Shown here one piece after another: positions 28,886-38,670 of a DNA stretch of 64,000 nucleotides (positions within the stretch are counted from its first letter, which is position 1; each line of letters opens with the position of its first letter). A program made the position numbers and the translations under genes. The notes beneath the pieces were generated by a model, which saw nothing but the letters and a program-made list of their open reading frames with translations, was not told the DNA's origin and ran no database searches. Source of the DNA: Stentor roeselii (taxonomy: Eukaryota; Ciliophora; Heterotrichea; Heterotrichida; Stentoridae); NCBI GenBank assembly GCA_006503475.1, contig RSEH01000021.1, forward strand, positions 154,336 through 218,335, written 5' to 3'.

Positions 28886-30298
28886 TTAGATTAAGGTTGA
28901 TAGCTTTGACTGAAGGTATTTCTTTATTTCTTCTGGCCAGTAACACATTGATATACCGGAACTCTGAAGGGATGAGTAAAGGTGACTTGTTGGGATTTTT
29001 TTTATTGAGTCAGGAAAAGGCGACTGGGACTTGATTTCTTGAACAAGTTTTAAGAAATAGTTCTTTACTGGATCTTTGTACTTTAAAACCTCTTCTTTTT
29101 CATCTTGGGTTGAATGGTTGAAAATCTTCATGCTTTTACTTAGATGGTCAGGGCTAGGAATGTCTTTTTTGATCTCAGAAGTGGAAGAAATTTCAGTTGC
29201 TGGAATATTTAAAGATTTTTCGAATATAAATCTTTTATTAACAGATACCCTTGGAGAGACGATGTTGATTCCTTCTCCAGATTCGAAATCAAACGAAAAA
29301 AACTTGTTTTTAAGGATTTTTGGACTTTGGATGAAAAACACGAAATTTTCTGAATCGCTGCTGCTTTCTTCAAGTTCTCCGATTTGATCAGTAACGAAAA
29401 AGTCTCCAAAATTATCATTTTTTCCATTATTTTTCTTAAAATTGGCTTCAAGAGTATGGTCAGAAGTTTCGATTTCTTCAAAACATTTTTCCTTTTCCTT
29501 CATTTCCTGCATTTTTTTCGAGATTTCTTCCTTGTCCCTTCGACTTTCATCAAGATTTTCTTCAAGGTCTTTGATTTTTTCCTTTAACGAAAAATTTTTT
29601 GTTTTTAAGTCAGAAACTTTTGAATTCAAAGTGAAAAGATCGTGTTTTAAGTTCCCGACCTGGTTCCTCAGGAGTTCATTGTTGTTTTTCTCAGAGAAAA
29701 AATTAGATTCCAGCATTTTTATAGTTTTCGTTAAATCTTCAATCATTTTCATTTTTTTCATGAGTTCTGAGTAAATTTCAGTGACTTTTTTCGAGTTTTC
29801 TTCTTTAATCAGTGAAATTGAAAGTTTTTCATTTTTAAGTTGGTTGACTTCAAGTTTTTCCCTTTCTTTGAATTCTTTCTGCATCTGTTTCAAGTCATTT
29901 CTAACTTTTTCATTATCTTTCACCATGATTTTCAAGGATTTTTCTCGTTCTTCGACGATGCCCGTCAGATACTCGACCTGTTCTTCTTTATCAGTAAGAT
30001 TTTTTTCTGACTGGTCAAGTTTTCGTGAGTAAATTTCAAGCTTTTGAGAGAGTTGATCGTTTTGACTTCGAAGATTTTTGCATTTTATTGACAAGTTTTC
30101 AAGTTTTGTGCTGAAGCTGCGAGCCAATTTGGTCAAACGTGCGGCGTATCTTCGAATATTCATTGAATCAGTCACCAGGTACTCGATGAGCTGCTCATGG
30201 TCCGAGTGGCTGCCCATGGTCCTGTCGAGTGGAATATCAACAAGTGAAGCCAACTTTTCTAGTTCTTGCAGTTGAGCTGTGAATTCTTCGCTATCCAT
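28886..30298 (-). CDS. Long coiled-coil protein, 470 aa
   Basis: The N-terminal 290 residues are nearly continuous heptads (LENLSIKCKNLRSQNDQLSQ and similar), preceded by a short globular start (MDSEEFTAQLQELEKLASL). The C-terminal 180 residues are acidic, then Ser/Phe-rich. A helical end (PVKNYFLKLVQEIK, then WPEEIKKYLQSKLSTLI) may be a binding module. No family is recognised. Structural or scaffold roles at the cortex or basal body are plausible but unproven. Confidence 0.8.
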   Translation of the reverse strand: MDSEEFTAQLQELEKLASLVDIPLDRTMGSHSDHEQLIEYLVTDSMNIRRYAARLTKLARSFSTKLENLSIKCKNLRSQNDQLSQKLEIYSRKLDQSEKNLTDKEEQVEYLTGIVEEREKSLKIMVKDNEKVRNDLKQMQKEFKEREKLEVNQLKNEKLSISLIKEENSKKVTEIYSELMKKMKMIEDLTKTIKMLESNFFSEKNNNELLRNQVGNLKHDLFTLNSKVSDLKTKNFSLKEKIKDLEENLDESRRDKEEISKKMQEMKEKEKCFEEIETSDHTLEANFKKNNGKNDNFGDFFVTDQIGELEESSSDSENFVFFIQSPKILKNKFFSFDFESGEGINIVSPRVSVNKRFIFEKSLNIPATEISSTSEIKKDIPSPDHLSKSMKIFNHSTQDEKEEVLKYKDPVKNYFLKLVQEIKSQSPFPDSIKKIPTSHLYSSLQSSGISMCYWPEEIKKYLQSKLSTLI

Positions 30299-30533
30299 TT
30301 AAATTATTAAACGATTACCTCTGGTATTTAAGAAAGAGAATTAGAATTGTAGTTTTTTTAAAGGAATAGAAAAATATTGAATGATTTTGAAATTTTTTGA
30401 TGAAGTGGAAAGGGGTTGAAAATTTAGGATTTTTTAAAAAATGATTGAAAAATTTTGATGAGGTTTTGATTTTTTTTATAGGGTTTTTAGGTACTCTGGA
30501 TTCGGAATGTCTTAAATTCATCTTAAGAATAAA

Positions 30534-31868
30534 ATGGACTTAATTGCGAGTATTTTTGATTCCAAGTGTAAGTGTAATAGCTGTGGACAGCTCTTCAAAT
30601 TAACATCAAAGCGTCGAAAGTGTATTAAATGCAGTAAAATCTATTCAGAGCTGATATATTGCAAAAGATGCAGCATTAAAATATCCAAGCACGGCTTCTT
30701 CAGAAGCAAGCGGTATTGTCTCGAATGTCACAAAAAAGAGATTCACAAGGCAGAACCTTTAGAACCAACCGAAACATCAGAATCGCCAGACCTGTCCGAC
30801 CCACCAGTTCGAAAGCGCTTAGAAAGTCTCGAAGACGTGGTGGCGAACATGGGCATCTCAGCAGAAGAACTTCTAGAAAACCAAGGACAACTAGAAGAAG
30901 TAGTAAAAACCATAAACGACGGCGTACGCAGCCTGCCAAGGACCTCAAGCGTAAATTTTAAATAGTTCAACCGACAAGTCTCTCAAAACCTTCAACTAAT
31001 CACAGAGTCTCCAGGAAAGTTCTACGAAATTCTCAGTAAAATCGGAGAAGGTGGTGCAGGAAGTGTTTTTTTATGTAAAAGAAAAGATTCATCAGAGACT
31101 TTCGCAATAAAGCGAATTCGTCCAAAGAACGAGAAGCATCTTGACATGATTTTAAATGAAATCATATTGACCAAGTTAAGTTCCAGTCCTTACATCGTTA
31201 ACTACTTCGAATCTTACCAGTTCGACGGGTACCTCTGGCTAGTAGTCGAGTTGATGAAAGGTAGTTTGACTGACTTGATAATGCAAAGAGCAAGAAAAAT
31301 CCCAGAGTCAATCATCGCCTATGTGATGAGAGAAGTGCTTCAAGGACTGAAGATAATGCATGAGCAGTTCAGGATTCACAGAGATATCAAAAGTGACAAT
31401 ATTTTAATTTCACTTGACGGCTCCGTGAAACTAGGCGATTTCGGATACGCTGCTCAATTGACCCAGGAGCATGAAGCTCGTCACAGCGTCGTAGGGACCC
31501 CCAGCTGGATGGCTCCTGAACTCGTTGTCGGCATGGACTACGGCGTCAGTGTTGATGTCTGGAGTCTTGGAATCGTTGCAATTGAAATGGTCCTTGGAGA
31601 GCCTCCTTATTTGAATGAAAATCCAATGAAGGCACTTTATCTCATCGCCACTAAACCACCGCCTGTAGTTCCAAATGACGGCAAGTGGACTGAAGACTTT
31701 CAAAGCTTTGTAAGAGCTTGTCTGGTAAAAGACCCTGAAACAAGACCGACCACTGAAGTACTTCTGACTCACCCGTTTATTGAAAATGTGGGAAATGACG
31801 CTCAACTCGCTTTCAGTCAATATCTGCAGGAATGGCTTACTATGAAGAAAAATAAAAGTTTAGGCTAA
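30534..31868 (+). CDS. FYVE-like zinc finger plus STE20/PAK-type protein kinase (two exons)
   Basis: Exon 1 is 30534-30950, an intron fills 30951-30965 and exon 2 is 30966-31868; the product is 439 aa. Residues about 13-65 hold a cysteine-rich FYVE-type finger: CNSCG, then KRRKCIKC, YCKRC and RYCLEC. KRRKC sits where FYVE domains have R(R/K)HHCR, so phosphoinositide binding may be altered. The kinase domain (about 160-430) has the Gly loop IGEGGAGSVFL (165-175), IKRI Lys, HRDIKSDN (277-284), DFG (297-299) and GTPSWMAPE (about 316). These are STE20/PAK-group hallmarks, and all catalytic residues are present. No CRIB domain is visible. Without splicing, the Gly loop and catalytic Lys are lost. 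It is 43 bp upstream of IFT139. Confidence 0.9.
30951..30965 (+). other. 15-nt intron (phase 0)
   Basis: GTAAATTTTAAATAG, with A at position 10 and terminal in-frame TAG. It lies exactly in the linker between the zinc finger and the kinase domain. Confidence 0.92.
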
Positions 31869-31911
31869 TGTAGGACTATCCAATAAATATTCCTCTTTCT
31901 AAACATATAAA

Positions 31912-34900
31912 ATGGAAGTGACCTTAGCAACAATCCAGTTCTACGCACGAGAAAAGTACTGGCATCATATCATCGACGTGGCTCAAGAAGAACTTCGTCG
32001 TGGTCAAGACCCTGTCCTCACCTTTTGGAAGTCCTTCGGAATGTTCAAGGAAGGCAGTGTAGTCGAAGCCATTCGTGAATTAGAGTCCGTCTTTAAAAAG
32101 AGAGAAGTTCAGTTTCCGGCTTGCATCGCTCTTCAAGTCTATCATAAGAGCTGTAAAGTCGTGGATGAAGAAGCGATCACACGTTTGAAGACTCAAACAA
32201 AAGATTTCAAAAATAATGCACCTGATTCAGCGGTTTTGTTGGCTTGTCAACTTTTTTGTCATCTTGGAATGGCTGATAAAGCAAGAGGGCTGGTTAGTGA
32301 AGTCGTCAGTCGAAATGGGGAAAACCCGGGAGTTTTAATGACTTATGCTTGGATTGAAGTTTATGCTAATGGAGACTTGAAAGAAGCGGCAGGGGTTTTT
32401 GATCAGGTCATGGATGAAGTTGGAGAACAGATGTATTCGAGGTACTTGGAATCGGTCTTGGGCAAGATTAAGGTGCTGGAAATTTTGAAGGACTATAAGA
32501 ATATGGTCGAGTATTTAAATGATTTGCTTATTAAGGCACCCAGATTCATACCAGGACTAGTCGAAAAAGTGAAAGCACAAGTCTTAATCGGCAACTGGGA
32601 CGACATAGTGGAAAGTGTCCAAAGAGTCCTGTTAGCAAACAACAAAAACATCGAAGCCCTAAGAATCTGGACATTCTACTCCCTAGCCAGAGAAGCCAGT
32701 TACGACGTAGCTGTAGAAAAGCTAAAAGATTTAAAATCCGCTCTTCAACAAAAAGAGCCAAAAAACGCAAAACTTTACATCGACATAATAAAGCCGATAG
32801 TTCGTATCTCAGGAAGAAAACATCAAGTCCTAGAAGTATGTCTGATGATAGCTCAAGAGGCAAAAAAAATCAGTCCAAACAATTCTCAAGTTCTTCTCGA
32901 AGTCGGCGAAATCCTTCGTCTTCTCGGCGACTTCAAAGCGGCAATCCAGACCTTCAACGAAGCGACTCAATTAGAAGAAGACAACAGCCAAGCAATCAAC
33001 AAAATAGTCTGGTGCAAGATCCTTCAAGGAATGTTCGCCGAAGCCTCTCAACAGATGGAATTTCTTTTAGAAGTCGAGGAAAACTCAGGAAGATCTGCAG
33101 AGTTAGCATTTATCGCAAGTCTTTTAAAATGGCGTAAAGACCAAGACAAAAAAGAAGCCCTTCGACTGTTAGAAGAGACTTTATCCCTTCACATTGCAGC
33201 GAGTAAACAAATGAGTCCAAGTTTAGAGTTTTACGCAAAGTTGAACCCTGACTTTCTCCTTGAAATCGCTCGTGAACATCTTCAGTACCTTGGCTTGAAG
33301 CCTCTTTCAAAAACAGCGAAAGCCCCTCCTTACCTGGTGCGTGTCACGAAGCTTCTGGAGACTATCACCAAGCAGATCCCTGGAATCATTGAAGGTCATC
33401 TTCTGCTTGCAAAGTCACGGTTTATAGCGAATGACCATGCAAATGCTTCGAAGTTCATCGCGATTTCTCTTCAACTCGACCCGGACTGCATCGACGCGTT
33501 GATCTTGTCGGCGCTGATCAGTCTTCAAGCAGGGCAGTACGCCTCGGCTCAGACGACTTTAGAGCAGGCCTTGGCCAGAAGCTTTACTATTCGTGAAAAT
33601 CCTTTATTTATGCTTGTAAAAGGCCAGGTTGAGATGAAACTCAAGAAATTTCATGATGCTATCAAAACCTTCGAAGCAACAATGGCGCTTCCTGGAATTC
33701 GCTCTGCTGGGGAAAATAAAAAAACTGGAGTTTTAGGAATTTCTGTTGAAGACCGTGGAAGTGTCTTTGCTAATCTCGCTGTTGCTTATGCGGAAAATGG
33801 AGAAATACCGAAAGCCACAAGGATCATGGCTGAAGCTATTGGAGAGTTTGCAGGGACTAGTGTTGAGGTCATTGTTGTCCTTGCTAATAGTGAAATCGCG
33901 TTGAAAAAAGGTGATATTAAGCAAGCTCTTAATATTTTAAACGGAATCCCTTCTGATAGTCCTAGTTTCAAAGATGCGAAAATCGCTCAAAGTGAAATTT
34001 ATTTAAACAAAATGTCGAATCGAAGACTTTACGCTAAATGTTTCTCGGATATCGTGAATAGTGATGAAAGTGTTGAAAATTATCTGATGTTTGGTGAGGC
34101 TCTTATGAGGATTCAAGAACCGGAAGAAGCGATAAAAATTTATGAAAAAGCTTTAAGACAAAAACCTGATGACTTGTTTTTGACGAAAGAAATCGGCAGG
34201 GCGTTGGTTTTAACTCATGACTATCAAAGGGCTATTCAGTATTACGAGTCTGCTGTTCGAAATGATCCTAAAAAGACGGAATTGCTTACTGACCTTGCAC
34301 ATCTTTACCTTAGGCTTAAGGATTTTCAGTCTGCGAATTTAATTCTTGAGCAGGCGTTGAAAAAGGAACCGAATGATATCAACTCTATGAGAGAAGCAGC
34401 TCAGAATTATTTGTTACAGGCTCAGGTATTTTTGAAAAGTAATAAGGGAGGGGATTCTAAGATTTTAGGACCGATTTTAGAAGCTGCCAACTCGCTTAAA
34501 AATGCGGGGATTATTCAGAAGGATCTTCTTGCTTCGTCTAGGGATATGTCTAATGAACAGATTGAGAAGGAGAGGAAGAACTGCTCGAAGATCTTTTTTC
34601 ATCTGGGCCAATACTTCGAACAACGCGAAAGAAACTACCCACAAGCCCTAGCCTACTACAACGAGAGCGCTCAATACGACGACATGAACATAACCTCAAT
34701 CCTCCGCGCAGGCTACTTATTCGAAAAGCAAGGAGACTTCCAAAAATGCATTCAATACTGCAACCGAGTTCTCCGAATCGACCCATCAAACGAAGAAGCT
34801 GCGACGCTAATGGCCGAGATCCAACTTCAGGCCTCTTCCGTCGACGAAGCTTTAGAAACCTACAAAAAACTCTTAGAAAACAAATCCGATCAATACAACA

Positions 34901-35823
34901 TCCTGTCAAAGCTAGTCCTGACCTTAAGACGAGTAAACAAGCTCGAATTCTTCGAAAAGCTTTTAAAAAACGCTGAAAGAAAAAAGTCATCAGAAGCCGG
35001 TCAGGCCTACTGCAGAGGACTTTTCTTCAGATTTAAAGGACAAGTGCGAGAAGCCCTTGAAGAGTTCAACAAATCCAGAACTGACGTGGTCTACGGAGTC
35101 CCTAGTCTCGAGCGAATGATCGACATTTACCTGAACCCTGACGACGACATCCCTTCAGGTTCAGTGCGTCTTTCGACTGACAATGTGACAGCAGCTGAAA
35201 GCTTAGTTGAAGAATTGATTTCCAAGTCTAACACCCTGAAAAGTCTTACTTTGAAAGCCTTGGTCCAGGTCGCCAAAGGGAAAAAGGATTCAGTTGAGAA
35301 AGGACTTGAACTGCTTACAAGTATCTTTGAAAATAACCAGACTTATGTACCTGCAATGATCGCTTATACTGTCGCTAAGCAAGCCTTGAATAAGGACTCA
35401 GATGCCAAGAGCATGCTTAGGAACTTCTCGAAGTACCCTTATACTATTGAATATGCTGAAGAGTTTGAAAAAGGATGGCTTATGCTCGCACAAGTCTTCA
35501 TCGATAGTGATAATAAAGACTCTGCTGTTGAACTCCTTCATCGCTGCTTGAAATTCAACCAGTCCTGTGGCAAGGCGAAGGAAATGCTCGGTACGATCAA
35601 AGAATCTGAAAACAAATTCAATGAAGCAAGTGAATTCTTTCAATCCGCCTGGAAAATCTCGAAAACTGCTTCAATCGGCTTCCGCCTGGCCTTCAGTTTC
35701 ATGAAAGCGAAAAAGTACGTCCAAGCCATTTCAATTTCAAAGGAAATTCTTTCCATGTACCCTGACTACCCCAGGATCAAGTCAGAAATCCTCGACAAAT
35801 GCAGAACTTTGGTAAGGGCTTAG
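31912..35823 (+). CDS. TTC21B: Intraflagellar transport protein IFT139 (TTC21B)
   Basis: This is a subunit of the IFT-A complex, which drives retrograde transport and cargo entry in cilia. The 1,303-aa protein is almost entirely tetratricopeptide repeats (for example AIKIYEKALRQKPDDLFL, AIQYYESAVRNDPKKTEL, CIQYCNRVLRIDPSNEEA). The family-typical start has ATIQFYAREKYWHHI. Length equals that of TTC21A/B in animals and algae, so it is complete. No intron is needed. Composition switches sharply inside the gene (A+C-rich 32545-33000, G+T-rich about 33600-34595, A+C-rich 34605-35000). The next gene starts 20 bp after its stop. Confidence 0.95.
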   Translation: MEVTLATIQFYAREKYWHHIIDVAQEELRRGQDPVLTFWKSFGMFKEGSVVEAIRELESVFKKREVQFPACIALQVYHKSCKVVDEEAITRLKTQTKDFKNNAPDSAVLLACQLFCHLGMADKARGLVSEVVSRNGENPGVLMTYAWIEVYANGDLKEAAGVFDQVMDEVGEQMYSRYLESVLGKIKVLEILKDYKNMVEYLNDLLIKAPRFIPGLVEKVKAQVLIGNWDDIVESVQRVLLANNKNIEALRIWTFYSLAREASYDVAVEKLKDLKSALQQKEPKNAKLYIDIIKPIVRISGRKHQVLEVCLMIAQEAKKISPNNSQVLLEVGEILRLLGDFKAAIQTFNEATQLEEDNSQAINKIVWCKILQGMFAEASQQMEFLLEVEENSGRSAELAFIASLLKWRKDQDKKEALRLLEETLSLHIAASKQMSPSLEFYAKLNPDFLLEIAREHLQYLGLKPLSKTAKAPPYLVRVTKLLETITKQIPGIIEGHLLLAKSRFIANDHANASKFIAISLQLDPDCIDALILSALISLQAGQYASAQTTLEQALARSFTIRENPLFMLVKGQVEMKLKKFHDAIKTFEATMALPGIRSAGENKKTGVLGISVEDRGSVFANLAVAYAENGEIPKATRIMAEAIGEFAGTSVEVIVVLANSEIALKKGDIKQALNILNGIPSDSPSFKDAKIAQSEIYLNKMSNRRLYAKCFSDIVNSDESVENYLMFGEALMRIQEPEEAIKIYEKALRQKPDDLFLTKEIGRALVLTHDYQRAIQYYESAVRNDPKKTELLTDLAHLYLRLKDFQSANLILEQALKKEPNDINSMREAAQNYLLQAQVFLKSNKGGDSKILGPILEAANSLKNAGIIQKDLLASSRDMSNEQIEKERKNCSKIFFHLGQYFEQRERNYPQALAYYNESAQYDDMNITSILRAGYLFEKQGDFQKCIQYCNRVLRIDPSNEEAATLMAEIQLQASSVDEALETYKKLLENKSDQYNILSKLVLTLRRVNKLEFFEKLLKNAERKKSSEAGQAYCRGLFFRFKGQVREALEEFNKSRTDVVYGVPSLERMIDIYLNPDDDIPSGSVRLSTDNVTAAESLVEELISKSNTLKSLTLKALVQVAKGKKDSVEKGLELLTSIFENNQTYVPAMIAYTVAKQALNKDSDAKSMLRNFSKYPYTIEYAEEFEKGWLMLAQVFIDSDNKDSAVELLHRCLKFNQSCGKAKEMLGTIKESENKFNEASEFFQSAWKISKTASIGFRLAFSFMKAKKYVQAISISKEILSMYPDYPRIKSEILDKCRTLVRA

Positions 35824-35843
35824 TTTTCATAATCATATTTTAA

Positions 35844-36947
35844 ATGGAAAGGAAAAGACCTGAAACTTGGAATTTCAAAGAAGTCTCTGAATGGCTTCAG
35901 ACCATCGGACTTCCTGTCTATCGGGAAAAATTTGAACAAATCCGCATTGACGGTCCTTTACTGTTTGAAGTCCAGGAAGACGACTTGAAAAACGACCTTC
36001 AGGTCACGATTCGTTTGCATCGTGTGAAGATTTTACAGGAAATCCAGAAACTTCGAGAAATGAATGAAGGTGGATTAGTAGTTGAGTCTTCTGATAGTGT
36101 GATTGACACTGGCGATTGGGAGGTTTTAGTGCTAAAGGCCATAGAAGGGACCTTGAGCAACCACTCGTACCTCATCGGCCGACATGGAGCATCGGTTGGG
36201 CGTAACTCAGCTTCGAACGACATCGTGATAAGTGAGAGCTTTGTAAGTCGAAAGCATTGTGATATCAGATACTTGAATCTAAGCAACCAGTTCATTTTAA
36301 AAGACCTCGGATCGACTACTGGAACCTTTTTAATGGCAAGAAGTAGTCTCGAGCTGGAATTGAACTCGATGTTTCAAATGGGACTTAGTGAGTTTAAAGT
36401 CACTTCAGTTCTTTTTAACCCCTTCGGACAGGCTCGAAGTCTTATTCTTCAGGTCTATGAAGGACCTGCCAAAGGGAAAGAATTCAAAATCTTTGCTGAT
36501 GGAGTCAATATTGGAAGAGACCCTAGCAATAAAATCGCCATCAGGGAAGACTCGCAGATGAGCTCTCATCATGCGGATATTGTTCTTAGGAATGGAAAGT
36601 TCTGGCTTAATGATGTAGGGTCTACTAATAGAACCTGGAGAAGAATTAGTGCGGAAGGCGAACCGAGTGAAAATGTTCCGGTTGTTGTTGGAGATGTTAT
36701 TAAAATTGGATCTACTGTCCTGTTGGTACAAATGCCTGACCCTTCTCAGATTGATGAAATTAATGAGAGTAGGAATGATGGCGAATCGGTTAAAGAAGAA
36801 AATGCTTGTAAGATATGTTTTGCGAGAGAAGCTGATGTTTGTTGCTACCCTTGTGGACATCTGATATGCAATAAGTGCGCTTTCAAATGCAACCTCTGCC
36901 CAATCTGCAGAAAGGACATCCAAGACCGAGTAAGGCTGTTCAAGTAG
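35844..36947 (+). CDS. SAM-FHA-FHA-RING protein, probable E3 ubiquitin ligase
   Basis: The 367-aa protein has four modules. An N-terminal SAM domain (about 8-70) begins WNFKEVSEWLQTIGLPVYRE. A first FHA domain (about 90-185) has VGRNSASNDI, SRKHCDI and LGSTTGTF. A second FHA domain (about 205-300) has IGRDPSNKI, SSHHADI and VGSTNRTW. The C-terminal C3HC4 RING (about 320-362) has CKICF, CGHLICNKC and CPICRK. FHA domains bind phosphothreonine peptides, so this looks like a phosphorylation-reading ubiquitin ligase. I do not recognise this combination as a named family. It starts 20 bp after IFT139 and ends 20 bp before the next ATG. Confidence 0.9.
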   Translation: MERKRPETWNFKEVSEWLQTIGLPVYREKFEQIRIDGPLLFEVQEDDLKNDLQVTIRLHRVKILQEIQKLREMNEGGLVVESSDSVIDTGDWEVLVLKAIEGTLSNHSYLIGRHGASVGRNSASNDIVISESFVSRKHCDIRYLNLSNQFILKDLGSTTGTFLMARSSLELELNSMFQMGLSEFKVTSVLFNPFGQARSLILQVYEGPAKGKEFKIFADGVNIGRDPSNKIAIREDSQMSSHHADIVLRNGKFWLNDVGSTNRTWRRISAEGEPSENVPVVVGDVIKIGSTVLLVQMPDPSQIDEINESRNDGESVKEENACKICFAREADVCCYPCGHLICNKCAFKCNLCPICRKDIQDRVRLFK

Positions 36948-36967
36948 AATTAATGTAAGAAATAATA

Positions 36968-37513
36968 ATGACTGAAAAAAAAGTATACATCTGGCCAACT
37001 TCCATTCCTGAAAACTGGAAGAAAATCGCTGGAGAAGACTACTTTGTTCACATCTCAAAGTCCAACCAAGCGAAAAACACTTTAGAGTTCTTACAACAGA
37101 CACAGAAATACATTCTTCAGATCAGAGGAAGTATCAAAGAATCCTCCTCAGCACGTCGCATCAAATGGCCGAGTAAGTCAAAAAGACAACCTCTCCAAAT
37201 GAAGAAAAAGCTATTCGAGGAAGAAGAAGACCATGAAAATCCTCGAATAAAGGTCATTGAGCCTTCTCACAGTCCTCTGTTGCCCAGTCTCAGTGAAAAA
37301 AACATCAGAGACCCGAAGGACCTGAATAAAATCCAGAAGCTTAGAAGAAACCATTCGAATTTTTCTCAGCCTTCAAATGGAGGTTATTTGAAGTTCGTTA
37401 ATCAACACTCGGACTACTCAAGAGCCAGTCACGACCCACCTCCTGATTTTTTATGTTTGCCAAAAGCTTTAAAAGCCAACTTGAACCGAGTTTTTAATTC
37501 TTTCCGAAACTGA
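36968..37513 (+). CDS. Hypothetical basic protein, 181 aa
   Basis: No family is recognised. The start (MTEKKVYIWPTSIPENWKKI) looks globular; the middle is basic (ARRIKWPSKSKRQPLQMKKK) and then acidic; the C-terminal half is Ser/Pro/Asn-rich with PDFLCLPKALKANLNRVF at the end. It lies in the tight plus-strand run, 20 bp after the SAM-FHA-RING gene. Its own ATG and codon pattern argue for a real gene. Confidence 0.65.
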   Translation: MTEKKVYIWPTSIPENWKKIAGEDYFVHISKSNQAKNTLEFLQQTQKYILQIRGSIKESSSARRIKWPSKSKRQPLQMKKKLFEEEEDHENPRIKVIEPSHSPLLPSLSEKNIRDPKDLNKIQKLRRNHSNFSQPSNGGYLKFVNQHSDYSRASHDPPPDFLCLPKALKANLNRVFNSFRN

Positions 37514-37601
37514 GGAACTAGTTGATTAAGAAAGATTAAAAATAACAACTAAATGATATTCAGTACTTTTCTTTAAGAATTTTTATAATATATTTATTAT
37601 A

Positions 37602-38606
37602 ATGTTTAACAAGGATGATATTAAATTACTTGAAGTTCAGGAACTTCAAGCTGAACTTTTGGCGGTAAAGCAACTGGTTGATTTGAAAGATCAAAATATT
37701 TGCAAGTTGAAAGAAGACCTGAGACAAAGCCAAGTGGCTAACAACAAAGCAGTCGGCGAGCACCGCTTTCTTCAGGAAGAAATTTTGACACTGCAGAAGG
37801 AACAGGAAAGGACTTTAGAGGACTATGAAAAGGTTTTGGATAAGGTTGAAACTTTGACGAATGACCGCACTGAGAAGTTTAAAATTATTGAAGGCTTGGA
37901 AGACAGGAACAGATTACTTCAAATTCAACTGGCTGAGGCTAGAAACATGATTAGCCAACTGGAACTGCAGTTAAATGATAAAAATACGAAAGAACATGAA
38001 GAGCAGTATGAAATTAAAGTACTTGCTAATCAACTTACTCTAGTACATGAACAAGAAGATGAATTGCTTAAGGAAAATAAAGAGTTAAAAGCTTTTAATG
38101 AAGAACTGGTCGAGAAACTCAGAGGACTTAATGAAGAAGTCTCGTTTTTTCATGAAAAAAGCAAAGAAAAAGATAAAATGATTGAAGGCTTCACTAATGA
38201 ACTCAGGGATTATGATGATATTCTTGGTGATTTCAAAGGGTTTAAAGAGGTTAACAGGAGGGAGAAGGAGGAAAAGGAAAGAGGAATACTCAAGATCAAA
38301 GAACTTATTGTGATGAATGAAGAAAAGGAAAGAAATTTAGAGAAAAAAGATAAGGAAATCAATGAGCTCAGAATCACTCTTAATAATAAAGAAAGAACTG
38401 TTGCTGATATCATGAATATTCTTCAGGAAGAAAAAAAAAACTCTGATTCTAAAGAAAAAAAAATTCGAGAACTGCAGGATAAGATTGAACTTCTGGACTT
38501 TAAACAGATGGAAGTTAAAGAGTATCTTGCTAGAAAAGCTGAAAGAATGAAAGCCCGTTATGAGGCTGAACTTGCTTTAGTTCATTCTTTAAAAATACAG
38601 GTATAA
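37602..38606 (+). CDS. Coiled-coil protein, 334 aa
   Basis: Nearly the whole protein is Glu/Lys/Leu heptads (VQELQAELLAVKQLVDLKDQ, NDRTEKFKIIEGLEDRNR, RKAERMKARYEAELALVHSL). There is no other domain. It may be a centriolar, basal-body or ciliary structural protein, judging only from the neighbours (IFT139 upstream, CCDC33-like downstream). Confidence 0.78.
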   Translation: MFNKDDIKLLEVQELQAELLAVKQLVDLKDQNICKLKEDLRQSQVANNKAVGEHRFLQEEILTLQKEQERTLEDYEKVLDKVETLTNDRTEKFKIIEGLEDRNRLLQIQLAEARNMISQLELQLNDKNTKEHEEQYEIKVLANQLTLVHEQEDELLKENKELKAFNEELVEKLRGLNEEVSFFHEKSKEKDKMIEGFTNELRDYDDILGDFKGFKEVNRREKEEKERGILKIKELIVMNEEKERNLEKKDKEINELRITLNNKERTVADIMNILQEEKKNSDSKEKKIRELQDKIELLDFKQMEVKEYLARKAERMKARYEAELALVHSLKIQV

Positions 38607-38670
38607 ATAACTTAAAACATCGATATCCTAAAACTCCACTAAAAATTCTCCATCTCTATTCAATAAATCC

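Noticed and set aside
36944-36959. Possible 16-nt intron GTAGAATTAATGTAAG at the end of the SAM-FHA-RING gene
   Set aside because: Splicing it leads to a TGA five codons later and does not join the next frame; the RING gene ends naturally at TAG.
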